From NCBI GenBank assembly GCA_019686135.1, contig JADGHL010000035.1, positions 1 through 41,001 of the forward strand: DNA of 41,001 nt. The letters run 5' to 3'. The notes below the pieces were generated by a model that searched no databases, was not told the DNA's origin, and was given only the letters and a program-made list of their open reading frames with translations. Numbering within the stretch: the first letter of the stretch is position 1; every line of letters begins with the position of its first letter. The translations under genes were made by a program, and so were the position numbers. This document shows positions 25,392 to 32,905 of this stretch, in pieces. The DNA comes from Myxococcaceae bacterium (GTDB lineage: Bacteria > Myxococcota > Myxococcia > Myxococcales > Myxococcaceae).

Positions 25392-26720
25392 TCAGTTCAC
25401 CCGCCCGTTCGTGGGCGCGGTCGCCGCCGCCAGCGCGGGCCCGGCGCCCTTCGGCTTGAGCACCTTCACGCGATCGAGCCGCGCGCCGTCCTTCGCCTGC
25501 ACGATCAACTGCCACCCATTGTAGACGAACCGTTCGCCCACCTCGGGCAGCGCGCCGGCCAAAGACGAGAGAAAGCCGCCCAGGGTCTCGTAGTCGCCCT
25601 CGGGGATCTGGATGGAGAACGTCTGCGCGAAGTCGCCGATCTCCATCGACGCGTCCACCAGCCACGAGCCGTCCGGCTGCTTCTCGACCTCCTTCTCCAC
25701 CACGGTGAACTCGTCGCCGATGTCGCCGACGATCTCGCGGAGGATGTCCTCCAGCGTCACCACGCCCATGAAGCCGCCGTGCTCGTCCACCACCACCGCG
25801 AGGTGGATCTTCTTCTGCTGCATCTCGCGCAGAAGGTCGCCGATGGGCTTTACCCACGGCACGAACGTCGCGGGGCGGATGATGTCCTGCAGGACGATCA
25901 GCTCGGGGTGCTGCAGGAGCGGGATCAGATCGCGCGTGTGCAGGATGCCGACGATGTGATCGAGATCGTCCTTGTAGACGGGCAGTCGCGAGTGGCTCTC
26001 CTCCGCCAACAGCCGCAGCATCTCCACCGGCGGCGTGGTGATGTCCAGGGACACGACCTCGGTGCGCGGCACCATCACGTCGCGGCAGCGCTTGTCGGTG
26101 AGCTCGAAGATGGACCGGATCAGCGCCGGCGCGCCCTCGTCCACCTGGTGTGCCGCGGCCTGCGCCTCGAGGAGCTTCTCGAGCTCCTCCAGCGGCGGCG
26201 GCGGGCTCTCGAACCGCACCCGCCCGCCGAACGGCCGGAGGATGAGGTTGAGCCCGCCCACCACCAGCCGGAGCGGCGGGTAGAAGAAGAACACCATCGT
26301 GGAGACGAGCCCGGACAGCCTCAGCGCCCAGATGTCCGGCGCCGAGTTGGCGATCGCGCGCGCGCTCACGTCGAGGCCGCTGGCCAACACGCCCACCAGC
26401 AACACACCCAGCAGCGGCGTCAGAAGCCCCAGCCACGGCGCGCTCCCCAGCGTGGAGAGATCAAACATCCGCGGCGGAGCGATCGCCCCCACGCCCGCGG
26501 CCAGAAAGCCGAAGAGCACCATCCCCACGCGGATCGCCGCGGCGGTCGCTTCGCGCTCGGCCTTGAGCTGCATCAGCCGCTTGCCTGCCCGCGGGTTGTT
26601 CTTCGACAGCTCCCGGGCGCGCATGTCGCTCGTTCCGTACAGCGCGGACTCCGCGGCGGCGATCAACGCGCGGATGAGGATGAATCCCGTGCAGGCGAGC
26701 CAGAGGGCCCAGGTGGGCAT
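25392..26720 (-). CDS. CorC/HlyC (CNNM-type) transporter with CBS pair
   Basis: 442 residues from the ATG at 26720; an in-frame TTG two codons earlier is less likely. The N-terminal DUF21/CNNM domain has four membrane helices (residues about 1-165), beginning with TGFILIRALIAAAESALYG. Two CBS domains follow (about 205-325: VMVPRTEVVSLDI, HIVGILHTRDLIPLLQ, HLAVVVDEHGGFMGVVTLED). The C-terminal CorC_HlyC domain (about 340-425) contains EGDYETLGGFLSSLAG. Members are Mg2+/divalent cation exporters gated by nucleotide at the CBS pair; many are still annotated as hemolysins. It is divergent from purS across 103 nt. Confidence 0.95.
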   Translation of the reverse strand: MPTWALWLACTGFILIRALIAAAESALYGTSDMRARELSKNNPRAGKRLMQLKAEREATAAAIRVGMVLFGFLAAGVGAIAPPRMFDLSTLGSAPWLGLLTPLLGVLLVGVLASGLDVSARAIANSAPDIWALRLSGLVSTMVFFFYPPLRLVVGGLNLILRPFGGRVRFESPPPPLEELEKLLEAQAAAHQVDEGAPALIRSIFELTDKRCRDVMVPRTEVVSLDITTPPVEMLRLLAEESHSRLPVYKDDLDHIVGILHTRDLIPLLQHPELIVLQDIIRPATFVPWVKPIGDLLREMQQKKIHLAVVVDEHGGFMGVVTLEDILREIVGDIGDEFTVVEKEVEKQPDGSWLVDASMEIGDFAQTFSIQIPEGDYETLGGFLSSLAGALPEVGERFVYNGWQLIVQAKDGARLDRVKVLKPKGAGPALAAATAPTNGRVN

Positions 26721-26795
26721 AGCCAAGGTACTTATCGCGTGTTATCGGACCGCACCACTGAGCACGATCGGTCGGCCGCAAAGCCGCACCACGGC

Positions 26796-26813
26796 GGCCC
26801 CGGTGTCGGGGTC
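26796..26813 (+). other. Hairpin just upstream of the purS ribosome-binding site
   Basis: GGCCCCG and CGGGGTC (7 bp including one G-T pair) close on a GTGT tetraloop and end 1-2 nt before the GGAGGAG of purS. A hairpin this close could affect ribosome access or simply be chance in GC-rich DNA. No recognised purine riboswitch or PurR box is present. Confidence 0.3.
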
Positions 26814-26823
26814 TGGAGGAGAG

Positions 26824-27063
26824 ATGGTCGCGCGTGTCTTCGTCACCCTGAAACCGGGCGTGCTGGATCCTGCCGGCAAGGCGGTCGAGCGCAGCCTGCA
26901 GACGCTCGGGTACTCGGAGGTGGGCGCGGTGCGGCTGGGCAAGTTCATCGAGCTGCAGCTGGATGAGGCGGATCCGGCGAAAGCGAAGGCCCGCGTCGAG
27001 GAGATGTGCAGAAAGCTCCTCGCCAACACGGTGGTGGAGAACTTCAGGGTGGAGATCGCATGA
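26824..27063 (+). CDS. purS: Phosphoribosylformylglycinamidine synthase subunit PurS
   Basis: 79 residues, ATG at 26824 with an excellent GGAGGAG ribosome-binding site. Family signatures: [20 protein letters not shown] at the start, then [12 protein letters not shown] and [15 protein letters not shown] at the end. PurS bridges PurQ and PurL in the bacterial three-subunit FGAM synthase, the fourth step of de novo purine synthesis. The stop overlaps the purQ start by 4 nt (ATGA). Presence of purS agrees with the short form of purL found 6 kb downstream. Confidence 0.97.
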   Translation: MVARVFVTLKPGVLDPAGKAVERSLQTLGYSEVGAVRLGKFIELQLDEADPAKAKARVEEMCRKLLANTVVENFRVEIA

Positions 27064-27716
27064 AGGCCGGCGTGGTCGTCTTCCCGGGCTCCAACTGCGA
27101 TCACGACGCCTGGCATGTGATCAAAGACGTGCTCGGCCAGCAGGCGGAGTTCCTCTGGCACAAGGACCGCGACCTCAAGGGGTGCGACCTCATCATCATC
27201 CCGGGCGGCTTCAGCTACGGCGACTACCTCCGCTGCGGGGCGATCGCCCGCTTCTCCCCGGTGATGGACGAGGTCGTCTCCTTCGCGAAGAAGGGCGGCC
27301 GGGTGCTGGGCATCTGCAACGGCTTTCAGATCCTCACCGAGGCGGGCCTGCTCCCGGGCGTGCTGCTGCGCAACGCGTCGCGGAAGTTCATCTGCCGCTG
27401 GGTGGACCTCAAGGTGGAGAACGTCTCGTCGCCGTTCACGCGCAAGCTCGAGAAGGGCCGGACCCTGCGCATCCCCATCGCCCACGCCGAGGGGAACTAC
27501 TACGTCGACGACGACGGCCTGAAGCGGCTGGAGGACGAGGGCCGGGTGGCGTTCCGCTACGTCGAGAACCCCAACGGCGCGCGCCACGACATCGCCGGCA
27601 TCCTCAACGAACGGGGCAACGTGCTCGGGATGATGCCGCACCCGGAGCGCGCGTCGGAGAAGATCCTCGGCAGCGACGATGGCCGGGCCATCTTCGAGTC
27701 GCTCCTCGAGAGCTGA
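27060..27716 (+). CDS. purQ: Phosphoribosylformylglycinamidine synthase subunit PurQ
   Basis: 218 residues. It is a class I glutamine amidotransferase that supplies ammonia to PurL. The nucleophile is C86 in [10 protein letters not shown], with catalytic H194 and E196 in [10 protein letters not shown], and the N-terminal [13 protein letters not shown] is typical. The start overlaps purS by 4 nt. The length is normal. The downstream gene starts 44 nt later on the same strand, with no obvious terminator between. Confidence 0.98.
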   Translation: MKAGVVVFPGSNCDHDAWHVIKDVLGQQAEFLWHKDRDLKGCDLIIIPGGFSYGDYLRCGAIARFSPVMDEVVSFAKKGGRVLGICNGFQILTEAGLLPGVLLRNASRKFICRWVDLKVENVSSPFTRKLEKGRTLRIPIAHAEGNYYVDDDGLKRLEDEGRVAFRYVENPNGARHDIAGILNERGNVLGMMPHPERASEKILGSDDGRAIFESLLES

Positions 27717-27760
27717 CCGTCGTTGAACCTTTCGCGCTGCGTCCCCACGTTGCCGACAGG

Positions 27761-28297
27761 ATGGGACGCACCCACGAGCTTCGGCTCCCTTTCAGGATCC
27801 GCCTGGCGCGCGCGGACGATCTGCGCGCGCTCGAGTGGGGCGGGGAGTTCTGGTCGCACCGCGCGCTGATTGAGGACGCCTTCGCACGGCAAACGCGTGG
27901 CGAGGTGGCGATGCTCATCGCCGACGTCAACGACTACCCGGGCGGCCAGGCATGGATCGACTTCGCCCGGAAGGCGGACGAGGGTATCGCGGTCATCTGG
28001 GCGGTGCGCGTCCACCCGATGCTGCGGCGCCAGGGACTCGCGCTCCGGCTGATGATCGCCGCCGAGGAGGCGATCGCCCGGCGCGGTGTGGGCCTCGCCG
28101 AGCTCGGCGTGGAGCCCCACAACCATCCGGCGCGATCGCTCTACCGCCGGCTGGGCTATCGGGAGGCCGGCGCGCAGACCGAACGCACGCGCTGGGTCCG
28201 CCCGGATGGCCGGCCGCTGGAGCTCTTCGTGCGCGTGCGGCTGATGCGGAAGGAGCTGCCCCGCCACGCCACCGTCGTGCGACGGACAGGATCGTGA
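27761..28297 (+). CDS. GNAT-family N-acetyltransferase
   Basis: 178 residues, ATG at 27761. A single GNAT domain has motif A in AVRVHPMLRRQGLALRLM (RRQGLA is the CoA pyrophosphate loop) and motif B in HNHPARSLYRRLGYREAG, characteristic of amino-group acetyltransferases. The charged C-terminal tail (LMRKELPRHATVVRR) is unusual. It lies 44 nt after purQ and 90 nt before the PIG-L deacetylase gene. That second gap holds a 6-bp CCGCCC/GGGCGG hairpin (28336-28358), so the operon may have an internal boundary here. It could belong to purine genes by position only, or to the following sugar-modification genes. Confidence 0.88.
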   Translation: MGRTHELRLPFRIRLARADDLRALEWGGEFWSHRALIEDAFARQTRGEVAMLIADVNDYPGGQAWIDFARKADEGIAVIWAVRVHPMLRRQGLALRLMIAAEEAIARRGVGLAELGVEPHNHPARSLYRRLGYREAGAQTERTRWVRPDGRPLELFVRVRLMRKELPRHATVVRRTGS

Positions 28298-28387
28298 CCG
28301 GCGGCGCATCGGGCGTTGAGGGTTGGACGTCGTAGCCGCCCGGCGCGCCGCTGGGCGGTTCGCACCTCCGGTTCCACCCTCGCGGCC

Positions 28388-29215
28388 ATGCAGCGGGCGA
28401 GCGACAGCGTCGCGGACGATTGGGCCGGGTCCATCGTCTTTCCGCCGGGGACGTGGATCCTCGCCGCGCACCCGGACGACGAGACCATCGGCGCAGGTGT
28501 CACCCTCGCGGCCAGCCCCGGCTGCGGCGTGCTCCACCTCACCACCGGCGCGCCGGTCTCGGCGCGATGGCGGCCCGTGGGCGCTCCGGCATCGCGCGCG
28601 GACTACGCGGCGGTGCGGCAGGCGGAGGTGCGGGCGGCGCTCGCGCTGGCCGGAATTCCACCCGCGCGGATCCGCGCGCTCGGCGGCGAGGACGGCGACG
28701 CCATCCGCCAGGCCGGCGCGCTCGCGCGGTTGCTCGCGATCGAGCTCGACGCGCTGGGGTGTACGCGGCTGGTAACCCATCCATATGAGGGCGGGCACCC
28801 GGACCATGACGCCGCGGCGCTGGTGGCGCGCCTCGCCATCCACGCGCTCGAGCGCGACGGGCGCCGTCCCCCGGCGCTGTGGGAGATGACCTCGTACCAC
28901 CGCTTCGGCGACGCGCTCCGGTCCGGCGTGTTCCTGTCGTCGCAGGGCGACGAACGCATCCGGTGGCTCTCCGCCGAAGACCTCGCCTTCAAGCGCCGGA
29001 TGCTGGCGGCGTTCACGTCCCAGCGCGAGACGCTGGCGCAGTTCCCCGTGGTGCCCGAACGCTTCCGGCCTGCGCCGCGCTGTGCGTTCGCGCTTCCGCC
29101 GCACCCGGGCACGCTCTGGTACGAACGGATGGGCTGGATGAGCGGCGCCATCTGGCGGGACCACGCGCGCCGTCACCTGCGCGCCTTCGGGCTGAGCGAG
29201 GACGCGTGGCTCTGA
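28388..29215 (+). CDS. PIG-L/LmbE-family deacetylase
   Basis: 275 residues, ATG at 28388. The zinc-binding signature AHPDDETIGAG is at 27-37, with the second metal ligand in HPYEGGHPDHDAAALVA. PIG-L/LmbE proteins remove the N-acetyl group from GlcNAc in lipids or small molecules (GPI precursor, mycothiol, bacillithiol, some antibiotics and glycans). The C-terminal part is longer than in BshB. The stop overlaps the glycosyltransferase-fusion start by 10 nt, so the two are translated together. That makes a GlcNAc-transfer plus deacetylation pathway likely. Confidence 0.92.
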   Translation: MQRASDSVADDWAGSIVFPPGTWILAAHPDDETIGAGVTLAASPGCGVLHLTTGAPVSARWRPVGAPASRADYAAVRQAEVRAALALAGIPPARIRALGGEDGDAIRQAGALARLLAIELDALGCTRLVTHPYEGGHPDHDAAALVARLAIHALERDGRRPPALWEMTSYHRFGDALRSGVFLSSQGDERIRWLSAEDLAFKRRMLAAFTSQRETLAQFPVVPERFRPAPRCAFALPPHPGTLWYERMGWMSGAIWRDHARRHLRAFGLSEDAWL

Positions 29216-31293
29216 CGGTCCTCAACGTGGCGTTCCCGTTCGCGCCGGTGGGGCCCGCCGCTGTGGGCGGTGCCGAACAGATCCTCACCGCGCTCGATGC
29301 CGGGCTCACGCGTCGCGGGCACCGCTCCCTGGTCATCGCCTGCGAGGGGTCGCAGGTCCAGGGCACGTTGTTCGCCACGCCTGCGCCGGGCGAACGGATC
29401 GACCGCCGCGCCACCGAACGCGCCTGGGCGCTGCACCGTCTCGCCATCGAGGAGGTGCTCCGCTCCACGCGCGTGGACGTCGTGCACTTCCACGGGCTCG
29501 ACTTCCACGCCTACCTCCCGGATCCGCTGCCGCCCGCGGCGCTGGCGACGCTGCACCTGCCGCCCGGCTGGTACGACGACGCCATCTTCGCGTTGCCCGA
29601 ACGCGGCGTGGAGCTGGTCTGCGTCTCGGACACGCAGCGCGCGAGCTGTCCTGCGCATGCGCGCATCGTCGCCACCATCCCCAACGGCGTCGCGGTGGAG
29701 GCGTTCCACGGCGCGGTGCGGCGGCTCGGCTTCGTGGCGATGCTGGCGCGCGTCTGTCCGGAGAAGGGCTTCCACCTCGCGCTGGAGGCGGCCCGCCGCG
29801 CGGACGTGCCGTTGCTGATGGCCGGCAGGGTCTTCGGCTACCCGGCGCACCAGCGCTACTTCGACGAGGAGATCGCCCCGAGGCTCGACCGCCGGCGGCG
29901 CTTCATCGGACCGGTGGGGCCGCGGGCGCGGAGGCGGTTGCTCGGGCTCGCGCGCGCGCTGCTCGTGCCCAGCCTCGCGCCCGAGACGAGCTCGCTGGTG
30001 ACGATGGAGGCGCTTGCCAGCGGGACCCCGGTCATCGCCTTCCGCCACGGCGCACTCCCGGAGTTAATCGACCACGGCGTCACCGGCTTTCTCGTCGACG
30101 ATCTGGACGGGATGGTGGAGGCGCTCTCGCGGATCGACGAGATCGATCCGAAGCTCTGCCGTGCCCACGCGCGGCTGCGCTTCTCCGTTGAGGCGATGAT
30201 CGCCCGCTACCTGGTGCTGTACGCGCAGCTCGCCGAGCGCGCGCGCACCGCCGCCGCCCGCGTCGCGCCGTCGCTGTCACCCGGATCGGTCGGGCTCCGC
30301 GCCGAGCGGGTTGACGACCGCGCCGGGCTGCAGAAGCTCGAGCCCCAATGGCGCGCCCTGTGGCGGCGCGCGCTGGGGGCCACTCCGTTCAACCACCCCG
30401 ACTGGCTGATCCCCTGGTGCGTGCACTTTGGGCGGCGCGCTGTCAACGCGGTGGCGCTGTTCCGCGGGGACACGCTGGTCGCTCTCGCGCCGCTGGAGGT
30501 GTGGAACGAGGGCGGGGTGCGCGTGCTCAAGTTCCTCGGCGCGGGGATCAGCGACGCGCTGGATGTGCTGGTGGACGGAGACGACGCCGCGGCGCTCACC
30601 CGCGCGCTGTGGGCCGCGCTCATGGACGACAAGAGCCGCTTCGACCTGTGCGAGCTCTCACCGGTCCCCGCCGACTCTCCGCTGCGGTCGGCGGCGCTGC
30701 CGGCGCGGTGGACCCGCTGCGAGGTGTCGCCGCAGCTGCACATCGTGGGCGGCCGGTCGCTGGAGGAGGTCGTGCCGCGGCCGCTGTGCACCGCGGTCCG
30801 GTACAACGCGCGGCGCCTCCAGCGCGAGGCGGGCGTGCGCTTCGAGTCCGCGACGGAGGACACGGCGCCAAAGTTCGTCGAAGCGCTGGCGGCATTGCAC
30901 CGGGCGCGGTGGGCGCGCCGCGGAGAACCCGGGGTGCTGGCCGATCCGCCGGTGGCGGCGTTCCACCGCGAGGTGGCCCCGCGCTTCGCCCGTCTGGGGA
31001 TGTTGCGGATGGAGGCGTTGCGCGTGGACCAGGCCTTCGTCGGCGTGCTCTACGCGTTCAGCGCGCGCCGGCGCTGCCACTACTACCTGAGCGGGTTCGA
31101 TCCCACCTGGGAGCGGCGCAGCCCGGGGTCCGTCCTCATCGGCCGCGCCATCGAGTGGGCGATGGCGGCGGGCGATCAATTCTTCGACTTTCTCCGCGGC
31201 GCCGAACCGTACAAGTACCGCTGGGGCGCCACCGATCGCCCTCTGTGGCAGTGCGCGTTCGAGGCGGCCGTGGCGCAGGGGGCGGCGCGATGA
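29206..31293 (+). CDS. Fusion protein: GT4 glycosyltransferase plus CelD/GNAT-6-type acyltransferase
   Basis: 695 residues from the GTG at 29206; the frame runs unbroken through both parts. Residues 1-345 are a GT4 glycosyltransferase. They show the N-terminal nucleotide-sugar loop AAVGGAEQIL (G21-E24), VVHFHGLDFHAY, PNGVAVEAF, MLARVCPEKGFHLAL, and the E-x7-E signature (E260, E268 in PETSSLVTMEALASGTPVIA). A short Ala-rich linker follows (about 345-362). Residues 363-695 are a CelD/BcsL-type GNAT (GNAT_6) domain: LEPQWRALWRRALGATPFNH, VALFRGDTLVALAPLEVW, YLSGFDPTWERRSPGSVLI and DFLRGAEPYKYRWG. It probably forms a glycosidic bond and then acylates an amine, perhaps the one freed by the neighbouring PIG-L enzyme. 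The product is unknown. Confidence 0.88.
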   Translation: MALTVLNVAFPFAPVGPAAVGGAEQILTALDAGLTRRGHRSLVIACEGSQVQGTLFATPAPGERIDRRATERAWALHRLAIEEVLRSTRVDVVHFHGLDFHAYLPDPLPPAALATLHLPPGWYDDAIFALPERGVELVCVSDTQRASCPAHARIVATIPNGVAVEAFHGAVRRLGFVAMLARVCPEKGFHLALEAARRADVPLLMAGRVFGYPAHQRYFDEEIAPRLDRRRRFIGPVGPRARRRLLGLARALLVPSLAPETSSLVTMEALASGTPVIAFRHGALPELIDHGVTGFLVDDLDGMVEALSRIDEIDPKLCRAHARLRFSVEAMIARYLVLYAQLAERARTAAARVAPSLSPGSVGLRAERVDDRAGLQKLEPQWRALWRRALGATPFNHPDWLIPWCVHFGRRAVNAVALFRGDTLVALAPLEVWNEGGVRVLKFLGAGISDALDVLVDGDDAAALTRALWAALMDDKSRFDLCELSPVPADSPLRSAALPARWTRCEVSPQLHIVGGRSLEEVVPRPLCTAVRYNARRLQREAGVRFESATEDTAPKFVEALAALHRARWARRGEPGVLADPPVAAFHREVAPRFARLGMLRMEALRVDQAFVGVLYAFSARRRCHYYLSGFDPTWERRSPGSVLIGRAIEWAMAAGDQFFDFLRGAEPYKYRWGATDRPLWQCAFEAAVAQGAAR

Positions 31294-32129
31294 GGGTGGC
31301 CGCTCCCGTCGGCATCCGCTGGACCATCGGAGACGTCAGCGCGCGCGGCTTCGAGGCGCTCGGGTATTCCATCCGCGGCGCCTGGCGCATCTTCGGCGCG
31401 TCCGCGCGCTACGCAGTGTGTGTCAACACCGTGCCGCTGGAGGTGGCCCGCGCGCGGGTGGGGCCGCTGCCCGCTCCCGTGGAGTGGATCGACGCCACCG
31501 GCCTGGTTCCGCGCTGGCTGCGCGAACGGTTCGATCCGTCGATGGCCGAAGGCACCGGCTGGAAGTTCGCGCCGCCGCAGGTTTTCCCGGATCGGTACGA
31601 GCTCTCGCTCGACAACGACTGCATCCTCTGGGACCTGCCCGAGGCCATCGCCCGCTGGCTGTGGGAGGACGATCGCAGCTGTGTGATTGCCGAGGACGTG
31701 CGGCGGTGCTTGGGCCGTTTCGAGGCCCTCTGCGGACCGGAGCCGCGCAACTCGGGGATCCGCGGGCTGCCGCCGGGCTTCCCGCTCGAGCGCGCGCTCA
31801 AGTCGGTGCTGGCGCAGATCCGCGAACCGCTCACCTCCGAGCTCGACGAGCAGGGCATGCAGGTGGCCCTGGTCGAACGGAGCGGGAAGGTGAACGTGGT
31901 GCGCACCAGCGAGGTCACCATCTGCTCGCCCATCTGGCCACACCAGCCCTACCTCGGCCGCTGCGGTGCGCACTTCGTGGGCCTCAACGCGCGGTCGCTG
32001 CCCTTCCGCTACTACGGCCGCCCGGCCACCGAATGGGTCGAGGAGAACTGGCGGCGGCTGCGTCCCGAGCTCGACCGGATACTGGGCGACGGGGCGGAAC
32101 CGCCCAAAGCGGGCGCCCTGGGCGGTTAG
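31290..32129 (+). CDS. Orphan protein with DxD motif, possible GT-A-type glycosyltransferase
   Basis: 279 residues, ATG at 31290 overlapping the previous stop by 4 nt. There is no signal peptide. It shows features of a GT-A nucleotide-sugar transferase. The start is MRVAAPVGIRWTIGDVSARG, followed by strand-like YAVCVNTVPLEV. There is a possible DxD metal site (D108-N-D110 in YELSLDNDCILWDLP), an LDEQGMQVALVE segment resembling the acceptor-side DQ region, and GAHFVGLNARSLPF near the C-terminus. Sequence similarity to a named family is not recognised, so the call rests on motif order and on coupling to the PIG-L and GT4-CelD genes. It could also be a binding protein of the same pathway. Confidence 0.6.
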   Translation: MRVAAPVGIRWTIGDVSARGFEALGYSIRGAWRIFGASARYAVCVNTVPLEVARARVGPLPAPVEWIDATGLVPRWLRERFDPSMAEGTGWKFAPPQVFPDRYELSLDNDCILWDLPEAIARWLWEDDRSCVIAEDVRRCLGRFEALCGPEPRNSGIRGLPPGFPLERALKSVLAQIREPLTSELDEQGMQVALVERSGKVNVVRTSEVTICSPIWPHQPYLGRCGAHFVGLNARSLPFRYYGRPATEWVEENWRRLRPELDRILGDGAEPPKAGALGG

Positions 32130-32188
32130 CGGCCGGGGCGGATGCTTCCGCGGGAGCCCAAATCGCCCCGCTGTGTTATTCGCCCCGC

Positions 32189-32905
32189 GTGATCCGCGGA
32201 TGGAACCTGGCCCGCCTGTTCGCCCTGTGCGCCGTGCCCGCGCTCTGCGCGCCGGCGCCGGCGTTCGCCTGGCCCGTCGATGTCATCGTCGACCTCGAAG
32301 CGGACGCCGTGTCGATCCGCAAGCTCACCGCGCTGGGCTGGGCGGAGAGCGACAATCCGGCTGTCGTCGAAGCCGAACGGCTCCCCTCCGGCGAGCTCCT
32401 CCTGACCGCGAAGGGCCCGGGGCGCGCGCTCGTGCTGCTGTACGCCGAAGGGAAGTTCGCGGTGTGGCGCGTCCGGGTGGCGCCGAAGGGTGGGGCGGTG
32501 AAGCGTGAGGACGGGACGGCGGAGCTCGAGGCCGCGAAGGCCGCCTGTCCGAAGCTGGAGGCGACGTCCGATTCGCTGACCGCGCACATCGCCGATGAGC
32601 GCTGCCGGTCGGCGCTGCTGTCGCTCTTTCAGACCGACGCGTACGAGGCCCGCCAGCTGGAGCTCACCTTCGAGGTGCCCGTGCTGCAGGCGCAGCTCGC
32701 GGCGATCGACGAGGCGCTGAGGCCGCTCGGCGTCGACGGGCTGAAGCTGTCCTCGCGCGGCGCGGGCCTGGTCGTCGAAGGCACGGCGACGCCGGAGCAG
32801 AAGCGCAAGGCCCTGTGGGCCATCTTCAAGAACTCGGTCGGACGGGTCCCGTTCGACGACCGGCTCGAGGAGCCGAAGCCAGCACCTGAGCGAAGGACAC
32901 CATGA
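32189..32905 (+). CDS. Exported protein with CpaC/secretin N-terminal-like (pilus-assembly N) domain
   Basis: 238 residues, GTG at 32189. The signal peptide spans residues 1-27, with cleavage likely after AFA. Residues about 33-98 match the pattern of the pilus formation N-terminal domain found before secretins: [12 protein letters not shown], a [18 protein letters not shown] strand pair, and a closing VWRVRVAP. The rest contains two Cys (C114, C137 region) and a BON-like C-terminal alpha/beta segment ([36 protein letters not shown]). No secretin barrel is attached or adjacent. The stop overlaps the purL start by 4 nt (ATGA), an odd partner for an envelope protein. The direct repeat CGCCCCGC at 32164 and 32181 before the start is probably chance. 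Confidence 0.72.
   Translation: MIRGWNLARLFALCAVPALCAPAPAFAWPVDVIVDLEADAVSIRKLTALGWAESDNPAVVEAERLPSGELLLTAKGPGRALVLLYAEGKFAVWRVRVAPKGGAVKREDGTAELEAAKAACPKLEATSDSLTAHIADERCRSALLSLFQTDAYEARQLELTFEVPVLQAQLAAIDEALRPLGVDGLKLSSRGAGLVVEGTATPEQKRKALWAIFKNSVGRVPFDDRLEEPKPAPERRTP

Noticed and set aside
26721-26823. Purine riboswitch upstream of purS
   Set aside because: No conserved three-way-junction core; only a short GC hairpin near the ribosome-binding site.
28336-28358. CCGCCC/GGGCGG hairpin between GNAT and PIG-L genes as a terminator
   Set aside because: Only 6 bp with an 11-nt loop and no T run; noted in the PIG-L and GNAT entries but not called.
28388-31293. Bacillithiol or mycothiol biosynthesis (PIG-L plus GT4)
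   Set aside because: The GT4 is fused to a CelD domain, no BshC or MshC ligase is present, and the PIG-L protein is longer than BshB; the resemblance is to reaction types only.
32164-32188. Direct repeat CGCCCCGC twice, 17-nt period, before the exported-protein gene
   Set aside because: Eight-base GC repeats are expected by chance at this composition; no dyad or known operator.
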